Assembly: GCF_000308555.1 (NCBI RefSeq)
Contig: NZ_BAFY01000203.1
Coordinates: 1-64,000 of the forward strand
Source of the DNA: Nocardia cyriacigeorgica NBRC 100375
Lineage (GTDB): Bacteria; Actinomycetota; Actinomycetes; Mycobacteriales; Mycobacteriaceae
DNA: 64,000 nt
Direction of reading: 5' to 3'
The notes below the pieces were generated by a model, which did no database searches, was not told the DNA's origin, and saw nothing but the letters and a program-made list of their open reading frames with translations. The number at the start of each line of letters is the position of its first letter. Within the stretch, counting starts at the first letter, position 1. Below are positions 38,507-46,492 of the stretch, one piece after another. The position numbers and the translations under genes were made by a program.

Positions 38507-38674
38507 ATGAATCGTCAATCACCACCCGCGAGTTTGTTCAGTCACCTCGATGAAACCACCCCTACCGCCGCCTCGGCCGAGGACGGCGCCGCCGTCGCAC
38601 CGGTGTTCAGCAGCGCGGGCACCGGCTCCGCGCCGACCGATGAAGCCGGCGCCCCCGCCGGCGGTGATCGATGA
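38507..38674 (+). CDS. Small Ala/Pro-rich protein, 55 residues
   Basis: ATG 38507 follows AGAGGAG by about nine bases, and the stop TGA overlaps the ATG of the acyltransferase gene (ATGA). The peptide opens MNRQSPPASLFSHLDETTPT and is then low-complexity Ala/Gly/Pro with acidic residues, probably disordered. No family is recognised. The ribosome site and the four-base overlap argue that it is translated, perhaps to couple translation of the acyltransferase. Confidence 0.55.
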   Translation: MNRQSPPASLFSHLDETTPTAASAEDGAAVAPVFSSAGTGSAPTDEAGAPAGGDR

Positions 38675-39576
38675 ACCTGAAAGCCACGGCCGTGGACCTC
38701 GGGTACGCGGCGGGCTGGGGGCTGGTGCGGGCGCTACCGCAGCGGTGGGCGTTTGCCCTGTTCGACCGCGCGGCCGCTCGGTCGGTCCGTGACGGGAGCC
38801 CGGATCAGTTGCGGCGCAACCTGGCTCGGGTCCTCGGCACCACGCCGGACCAGGTGCCCGACGAGCTGATGCGCGCGAGCATGCGCTCCTACGCCCGCTA
38901 TTGGTGCGAGGCGTTCCGGCTGCCGTCGATGGATCCGGTCGCGGTAGCCGACATCATCGAATCCTCCGCCACCGGGCTCGAGCACGTGCGCGCCGCGGTC
39001 GACAGCGGTAGCGGCGCGGTGCTGGCGCTGCCGCACAGCGGCAACTGGGATCTGGCGGGACTATGGGTGGTGCAGCGGATCGGTGCGCCGACCGTGGTCG
39101 CCGAGCGGCTGAAGCCGGAATCGCTGTTCCGTCGGTTCGTGCGCTTCCGCGAGGGGCTAGGTTTCGAGATCATCCCGCTCACCGGCGGTACGACCCCGCC
39201 GTTCACGCAGCTGACCGAGCGGATCCGGCAGGGGCGCGTGGTGTGCCTGCTCGGTGAGCGTGACCTGTCCGGCAAGGGTGTGCCGGTCACCTTCTTCGGC
39301 GAACCGGCCCACATGCCTGCGGGCCCGGCGCGTCTGGCGATCGACACCGGTGCGCCGCTGCTCCCCGTGCACTGCTGGTTCACCCCTGACGGCTGGGGAT
39401 TCAGCGTCGGCGCCCCGATCGACACCACCGGCGGTGTGCAGTCCACCACCCAAGCCCTGGCCGACGCCTTCGCCACCGCCATCGCCGCCCACCCGGCCGA
39501 CTGGCACATGCTGCAACCGTTGTGGACGGCCGATCACCGGGCACGGGAGCAAGCGCGGAAGTCGCAGGCGCGCTGA
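38671..39576 (+). CDS. PatA/HtrB-like phosphatidylinositol mannoside or lipid acyltransferase
   Basis: The 301-residue membrane-associated acyltransferase belongs to the LpxL/HtrB superfamily. The acyltransferase motif HSGNWD is at 122-127, and the second catalytic Glu is in GERDLSGKGVPV (Glu196), matching the PatA His/Glu pair. In mycolata PatA acylates PIM; here the gene is outside the usual pimA/pgsA locus, so the acceptor lipid is uncertain. The ATG overlaps the preceding 55-residue gene. Confidence 0.87.
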   Translation: MNLKATAVDLGYAAGWGLVRALPQRWAFALFDRAAARSVRDGSPDQLRRNLARVLGTTPDQVPDELMRASMRSYARYWCEAFRLPSMDPVAVADIIESSATGLEHVRAAVDSGSGAVLALPHSGNWDLAGLWVVQRIGAPTVVAERLKPESLFRRFVRFREGLGFEIIPLTGGTTPPFTQLTERIRQGRVVCLLGERDLSGKGVPVTFFGEPAHMPAGPARLAIDTGAPLLPVHCWFTPDGWGFSVGAPIDTTGGVQSTTQALADAFATAIAAHPADWHMLQPLWTADHRAREQARKSQAR

Positions 39577-39602
39577 GGGGCGGCAACCGCTGCGGGGACG
39601 AC

Positions 39603-39623
39603 ATCCGCCCCGTGCGGGCGGAT
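39603..39623. terminator. Hairpin after the acyltransferase gene
   Basis: ATCCGCCC (39603-39610) pairs perfectly with GGGCGGAT (39616-39623) around CGTGC, 27 bases after the acyltransferase stop and before the convergent DUF255 stop. Confidence 0.6.
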
Positions 39624-39750
39624 CATCGCGTGTGCGCATCCGCCGCGGAGGGCGGTCCACTGACCGGTGCCTCGGCTCCGGGAGCGAACGGCACGCAGCC
39701 GTTCCGCAGCCGCGCCGGCGCGCCGAAAGCAATGTCGATGGGCAGCCGGA

Positions 39751-41784
<2,034 letters not shown>

Positions 41785-41858
41785 AGTGCCAGCCTTCCAC
41801 ACCTGGACCCTGCAAAACACGGTCCACTCCCCGCACCGGAGCGCAGGATTGCAGCGTG

Positions 41859-41881
41859 TGTGATACATTTTTGTGACACAA
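41859..41881 (+). promoter_or_regulatory. Toxin-antitoxin promoter with direct-repeat operator
   Basis: TGATACAT at 41861-41868 fits an extended -10 (TGNTANNNT). TGTGATACAT (41859) and TGTGACACAA (41872) are near-identical direct repeats 13 bases apart. The site is only eight bases upstream of the antitoxin ATG, so the message would be nearly leaderless and self-repression by the antitoxin is likely. Confidence 0.55.
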
Positions 41882-41888
41882 TCAGAGC

Positions 41889-42188
41889 ATGACCGCCATT
41901 CCGATTCGCGAACTGTCGCATCACACCGCACGGACGTTGGCACTGGTCAAGGCGGGTGAGACAGTCGACATCACCGAGCGCGGAACGATCATCGGCCGAA
42001 TTGTGCCGGTCGATCCGACGCGTGACGCACGGGCTCGCCTGACGGCCGAAGGGCGAATGCGCCCCGCATCCAGGGGCCGCGCAGATCTACTCGCCGATAT
42101 TCGCCGCCGAGCCGATCCGGCAGCCGCCGACGACCCGACCGGCGTCAGCGCGGCATTGCAGCAACTGCGCGACGGCGAGCGGTACTGA
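41889..42188 (+). CDS. Phd/YefM-family antitoxin
   Basis: The 99-residue protein has the Phd-type N-terminal DNA-binding fold (IPIRELSHHTARTLALVKAGETVDITERGTIIGRIVPV) and a charged C-terminal tail expected to wrap the toxin. It should neutralise the downstream PIN nuclease and repress the operon. Its stop overlaps the toxin ATG by one base (TGATG), coupling their synthesis. Confidence 0.92.
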   Translation: MTAIPIRELSHHTARTLALVKAGETVDITERGTIIGRIVPVDPTRDARARLTAEGRMRPASRGRADLLADIRRRADPAAADDPTGVSAALQQLRDGERY

Positions 42189-42580
42189 TGCTCTACCTGG
42201 ACACCAGCGCACTGGTCAAACTGGTCCACCCGGAAGCCGAGACCGACGCACTCTTGCGCTGGCTCGAGGAACGACCCGACCTGCCCTGGGTGGCGTCCGC
42301 TCTCGTCGAGGTCGAACTGGTCCGTGCCGTGCGGATGGCCGAACCAGCGGACCTCATTCACATCCCCGCCGTTCTCGCACGACTCGACATGGTGGAAATC
42401 GATGGCATCGTCCGAGCGAACGCAGCCGCGATTTCACCGGCAAACGTGCGCAGTCTGGACGCGATACATCTCGCCACAGCTCTCGAACTGGCCACAGACC
42501 TCACCGGCCTGGTCGCATATGACAAGCGCCTGGGCGAGGCCGCCGAAGCCGCCGGCTTGACCTGGATCGCACCGCGTTAG
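42188..42580 (+). CDS. VapC-type PIN-domain ribonuclease toxin
   Basis: The 130-residue PIN protein keeps the acidic active site: Asp5 (YLDTSALVKL), Glu41/43 (SALVEVELVRA), Asp91 (RSLDAIHLATAL) and Asp112 (AYDKRLGEAA). VapC toxins cleave specific tRNAs or rRNA loops; the target here is unknown. It overlaps the antitoxin gene by one base. The pair forms the left edge of a segment that interrupts an otherwise mycobacterium-like gene order. Confidence 0.93.
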   Translation: MLYLDTSALVKLVHPEAETDALLRWLEERPDLPWVASALVEVELVRAVRMAEPADLIHIPAVLARLDMVEIDGIVRANAAAISPANVRSLDAIHLATALELATDLTGLVAYDKRLGEAAEAAGLTWIAPR

Positions 42581-42914
42581 AACTGCGGCGGCAATCGACG
42601 TCCAGCCCAGCCACATTGCCCGTCAACGCAGCCGGTCGGCAATGCACCTGCGTCAACAGGTCAGCAACCCCGAACCATCACATCGCACCAGCGCAGGAGA
42701 CCCCGCACCGCTACCTGTGCCGGCGCGTCGGCATACCCAGCGATCCGCCCCCGCCGTACGCAAGTGCGCACTCCCCATCTGCGGGAAATCGCGCGCCCCG
42801 AATGGGAAACTGGATACGTCATAGTCCGTCGCCGCGCCCGCGGCGATCGGATGTGGTTACCGGTCAGCACACCGGCCTCACCCGATAGGCGGTCATGGCG
42901 AGCAGGACAGCGCG
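42581..42914. other. Gene-free 334-base gap after the toxin
   Basis: I see no gene, hairpin or promoter with confidence here. GAGCAGGACAGCG precedes the ATG at 42915 and gives only a weak ribosome site. Confidence 0.4.
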
Positions 42915-44726
42915 ATGAGCCGGCCGTCACCCCTCGACCTCGCCGAAATGCGCGCCATGGTGGCCCGCCTGGAACGCGTGATCGCCGAAGCCACCGACAC
43001 CGTCGCCGAACTGAAAGCGGCCATCGCCGCCGCCGAAGCCTCACCGGCGAGCGTCACCGCTGCCCCTGCGGCGAACCCGCTCGTGGACGCCGCCACCCCC
43101 GCACCCGATCGTCCGCCGCGCCCGACCCCCTGGTCCAAGCGAAGACCCGCCGCGACAGCAGCGGGACACGCCGCTCATCCGACCGTGCCGGCAACCGCCG
43201 CGTCCCGTGCGCGCAACACGACGACCAGCGGCGCCCGTGCGGCAAAACCGCAACCGGCGACCCGCGATACCGCAGCCGCGAGTGCCGCGGACATACGTCC
43301 CGGCGGCCACCGCGCGACCACACCCCCTCCGCAGACCACTGTCGCCGCAGCGCCGCTCCACTCCCGGCCCGGCGATCTCCGCAAGGCCGCCGAGCCCGGC
43401 CTCTCCACGCCCGACCGCCCCCGCCCGGTCGCACCGCGCCCTGCCACCGCCGACCCCGCATCACCAAGCACCGCGAGTCGACATCCCGGCACCCGCACGA
43501 CCCGGCCCCAACCCACTGACGTTGTCGCCTCACCACCAGCCACCGCACTCGAGCGACCGAGGCCCGACACCACAGACCCCGCCACCGGCTCCGGCGACAC
43601 AGCACCCGACCGCGCTCGCCGCCCTGCGCCGCCGCCATCGATATCGCCTCTCGGACCCGGCCTGTCCGCGGCGGGCCAGAATTCCGGCGGCACTCGGACA
43701 CCGAACAACCCGAACGAGTCCCCCGGCACTGAGAGTGCAGCGTCCGGCCCGTCCGCGCTGGACGGCTTGCCGGAAGCGCTGCGATCCCTTCGCGTGCCAA
43801 CGGTCGGCCGTCCGCAGGGTGGGGCCGGCCGGGCACCAGGAGCGGGACCGGGCTCGCCCGGGGCCGAATATCACCCGGCGAGTGCTGCACCGTCAGCCGC
43901 GCGGCAGGCTCCCACGCAACCGCCGAGTGCGCAACCGGCTGCCGCGGACCCAGCCGCCACTCGACCGGCTTTCGCCCAACCAGCAGCCGCCGAGCCCGCT
44001 GCCAGCCAACCGCCTGCTCCCGACCAACCACTCGCCGCCGAACCCCCTGCCACACAACGGCCGGCCGCTCGCCGAACGGCCGGCCAACGACTCACCACCG
44101 CACAGCTCGATCAGTCGCCCCGCTCCGATGGGCACCCTCTGCTGGCCGAGCTGGCGGAGCGGCACGGGCTGACGTTGGTCGGCTTCGACGATGCACCACT
44201 CGATGCTTCCAACGCACGTGAGTTCGCCGAAGCGGTCGGCGACATGCTCACCAGATATCCGATCACGTTGCAGGGCATCGAGATTCGCTCTCCTGCCGGT
44301 GCCGCGCCGCCGCGCACGCTCGGCGCGGCCGCGCTGCCTCGAGCGGACCCCGCGCCGCTGTGGTTGATCCTCGACAGCACCGCGCTGGTGCCCCGGCAGC
44401 CGGCGGCCCCACGTTCCCGGAAGTGGCTGCGCGGGCGTCGTATTGCCGATCGCGCGGTGTACACGGCGGTGGTCCGGGCCTACGGCTGCGCCCTCGACGC
44501 GGCGGGTAACTTCCGTGCCCGTCAGCAAGCTCAGCGACTATTGGTCACCGAATCCCTGCGCGGCGGACCGGATCTCGCATTCAGCCCGCTGAACCCGGCT
44601 CAGGCCCTGGTGGACGCATTCACCGACGTCGTGTTGCACGACCGCGGCGCGGGCAGGCAGGCCAAGGCGTTGCACGACCTGCTGGTGACGATGGTGCGAC
44701 CGGATAACTCCGAGGTCACGCCCTGA
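42915..44726 (+). CDS. Pro/Ala-rich protein with degenerate metallopeptidase-like C-terminal domain
   Basis: The 603-residue protein starts with a short coiled coil (LAEMRAMVARLERVIAEATD, residues about 8-27). A roughly 370-residue Pro/Ala/Thr/Arg-rich low-complexity region follows, then a folded C-terminal domain (about 405-600). That domain opens LLAELAERHGLTLVGFDDAPLD and AREFAEAVGDMLTRYP. It then shows VVRAYGCALDAAGNFRARQQAQ near 519-538, where relatives I recall have a zinc-binding VHEFGHXLD. Here His, Glu and His are Arg, Ala and Cys, so it should not bind zinc. No signal peptide is seen. Function is unknown; the family assignment is from memory and tentative. Confidence 0.65.
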   Translation: MSRPSPLDLAEMRAMVARLERVIAEATDTVAELKAAIAAAEASPASVTAAPAANPLVDAATPAPDRPPRPTPWSKRRPAATAAGHAAHPTVPATAASRARNTTTSGARAAKPQPATRDTAAASAADIRPGGHRATTPPPQTTVAAAPLHSRPGDLRKAAEPGLSTPDRPRPVAPRPATADPASPSTASRHPGTRTTRPQPTDVVASPPATALERPRPDTTDPATGSGDTAPDRARRPAPPPSISPLGPGLSAAGQNSGGTRTPNNPNESPGTESAASGPSALDGLPEALRSLRVPTVGRPQGGAGRAPGAGPGSPGAEYHPASAAPSAARQAPTQPPSAQPAAADPAATRPAFAQPAAAEPAASQPPAPDQPLAAEPPATQRPAARRTAGQRLTTAQLDQSPRSDGHPLLAELAERHGLTLVGFDDAPLDASNAREFAEAVGDMLTRYPITLQGIEIRSPAGAAPPRTLGAAALPRADPAPLWLILDSTALVPRQPAAPRSRKWLRGRRIADRAVYTAVVRAYGCALDAAGNFRARQQAQRLLVTESLRGGPDLAFSPLNPAQALVDAFTDVVLHDRGAGRQAKALHDLLVTMVRPDNSEVTP

Positions 44727-44754
44727 CCTGCTGGTGGCCGCAGACGCATGGGCG

Positions 44755-45114
44755 CTATCGGCCGGTCGCGGCGATCGTCAACACCAGCGACGCGGCGGCA
44801 AGCACCAAATAGAACCCCGGATACATCAGATCGGAGTAGCCGCGGGCGCGGGCGAGCGTGGCTACCGCGCCGATGAAGTACAGCACCAGGCCGGCCGCTG
44901 CGGCAGCGCCCAGAGCCGGAACAGCCACACCCGCGAGCAACCCGAGCGCTCCGGCGAGTTTCACCAGGCCCAGCGGAATGATCCACGTGTGGGGAACTCC
45001 GTACTTGGTCATGTTGTCGAGCGTCCACCGGTTTCTCGCGAGGTCGGAGGCGGCCGCCACGAGGGTGGCGAGCGCGGTGACGATCAGGGTGGTGGCCGTT
45101 GCGATGAACATCAT
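44755..45114 (-). CDS. DoxX-like membrane protein
   Basis: The 119-residue protein has four membrane helices (MFIATATTLIVTALATLVAAA, IIPLGLVKLAGALGLLAGV, AAAAGLVLYFIGAVATLAR, LVLAAASLVLTIAA), typical of the DoxX-like/DUF4267 group of small quinone- or redox-linked proteins of unclear function. ATG 45114 and ATG 45111 are adjacent; GGGAGG lies one and four bases upstream of them respectively, so the second may be used. Confidence 0.8.
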   Translation of the reverse strand: MMFIATATTLIVTALATLVAAASDLARNRWTLDNMTKYGVPHTWIIPLGLVKLAGALGLLAGVAVPALGAAAAAGLVLYFIGAVATLARARGYSDLMYPGFYLVLAAASLVLTIAATGR

Positions 45115-45265
45115 TCCTCCCGCGGGGTGCGGCTGTTGTCGCAGGATGGACGAGGCGCACCGGCACAATGTGATGGCCTCCGAACGTTGCGTTCATCACC
45201 CTCGACCGCGGTAAATGTCCGCACCGCCGGACGAACCCCTCGTCGTCCGGCGGTGCGCACGGGGT

Positions 45266-45616
45266 TCAGCGATCCTGGATGAGCCCGAGCACATTGCCGT
45301 CGGCATCGGTGACGGTGGCGACCACCCGCCCGCCCCCCACCTCGCGCGCCGGTTCCTGTACCGACGCCCCCGCCGCCACGAGCTCGGCGAGCTTGGCCTC
45401 GATATCGCCCACATGCCAGTACGCCACCGGTGAGGTCATCTGCTGCGGCCCGCCGTCGGGCACCAGCCCGATGTGCTGCCCCTCGGCCTCGAAGCCGACG
45501 TAGTAGGGCGAGTCGGTCTGCGGCGCGACGCCGAGCAGGGCGGTGTACAGCTGCTTGGCGGCTTCCAGGTCCGTCACCGGGTGCAGGACGGTCTTGATTC
45601 CCTGGGTGGTCGTCAT
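45266..45616 (-). CDS. VOC-family (glyoxalase-like) protein
   Basis: The 116-residue single-domain VOC protein opens TTTQGIKTVLHPVTDLEAAKQLYTALLGV and ends VVATVTDADGNVLGLIQDR. No full metal ligand set can be assigned. It follows the second VOC gene by 30 bases on the same strand, so the two are probably co-transcribed. Confidence 0.85.
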   Translation of the reverse strand: MTTTQGIKTVLHPVTDLEAAKQLYTALLGVAPQTDSPYYVGFEAEGQHIGLVPDGGPQQMTSPVAYWHVGDIEAKLAELVAAGASVQEPAREVGGGRVVATVTDADGNVLGLIQDR

Positions 45617-45646
45617 GATCTCTCCTCGAGAAAAGCGCTGGTCGGG

Positions 45647-46285
45647 TCAGGCGGAGGGGCTGAGGCTGGCGGCCGCCTCCCAGACGAACCCGTCCGGGTC
45701 GGTGCACGGTGCGATATCGGCGGCGAACGCGATCCGGTGCGAACCGCTGCCCTCGGCAGGCACACCCGCGTCCTTGGCGGCGGCCTTGCGGCCGTAGAGG
45801 GCGAGCTTCACCGACGACGCCGGCGCCTCGAACTCGACGTACTTGCTGCCGAAGCTCTTGCCGACGGTCAGCCCGTGCTCGACGTAGAACTGTTTGGTCG
45901 CCTTGACGTTGTCCACGCCGAGCAGGACAACGAATTCGTCGATCTCCCTGGTGACCGGTCCGGTGTTCTTCTTCGCCGAGGTCGCGATCTTCCAGATCGA
46001 GCCGTCCGGCGCCGCGATGACGCCGCCGTAACCCCAGAAGCTCTTCTTGGCCGCCTTGACGATGGTCGCGCCGGCGTCGACGGCCGAGCCGATAAGGCTG
46101 TCCACCGTGTTCGGCTGCGAGACCACCAGCGACAACACGTAGCCACGGAACCCGCTGGTCGGGGCCTGCGAGCCGCGCACACGCAGCTTCTCGCCGAGAC
46201 CGAACGCGGCGTCGTAGAAGGCTTCGGTAGCGGCGGGGTCGGTGGCCTCGAGGATGACGGACTGGATGGAAGCGGTGCTGGTCAT
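45647..46285 (-). CDS. Two-module VOC-family protein
   Basis: The 212-residue protein has two VOC modules: IQSVILEATDPAATEAFYDAAFGLG (near residue 7) and EIDEFVVLLGVDNVKATKQFYVEHGL (near residue 115). The first ends in GYGGVIAAPDGSIWKIATS, the second in PDGFVWEAAASL. ATG 46285 is the real start; the frame stays open for 2.4 kb upstream only because it is antisense to the LuxR-type gene. It is divergent from that regulator, which may control it. Confidence 0.85.
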   Translation of the reverse strand: MTSTASIQSVILEATDPAATEAFYDAAFGLGEKLRVRGSQAPTSGFRGYVLSLVVSQPNTVDSLIGSAVDAGATIVKAAKKSFWGYGGVIAAPDGSIWKIATSAKKNTGPVTREIDEFVVLLGVDNVKATKQFYVEHGLTVGKSFGSKYVEFEAPASSVKLALYGRKAAAKDAGVPAEGSGSHRIAFAADIAPCTDPDGFVWEAAASLSPSA

Positions 46286-46371
46286 GATCACTCCTGATGT
46301 CGGGGGCCGGTGTGCCTGTCGCGCTGATCCGGCTGTGTTCACAGCTTCGCGCCGGAGGGCCACCCGCCACA

Positions 46372-46400
46372 TCCGTGGCGACCACGGAATCGACCACGGA
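46372..46400. promoter_or_regulatory. Three CCACGGA boxes between VOC and LuxR-type genes
   Basis: TCCGTGG (46372-46378) and CCACGGA (46382-46388) form a perfect palindrome around CGA, and a third CCACGGA follows at 46394-46400. The sites lie in the 207-base divergent region, 87-120 bases from both genes. Confidence 0.55.
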
Positions 46401-46492
46401 TCACACGCACGCAGTGCGTCCGTGCCGGCACCGGACGTCTGCGTACCGATCCGTATCCGACCGCGAAGTATGATCACGCGACCACGAGCAGG

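Noticed and set aside
42581..42914. Small plus-strand frames between the toxin and the Pro/Ala-rich gene
   Set aside because: No ribosome sites and inconsistent codon bias; several frames overlap one another.
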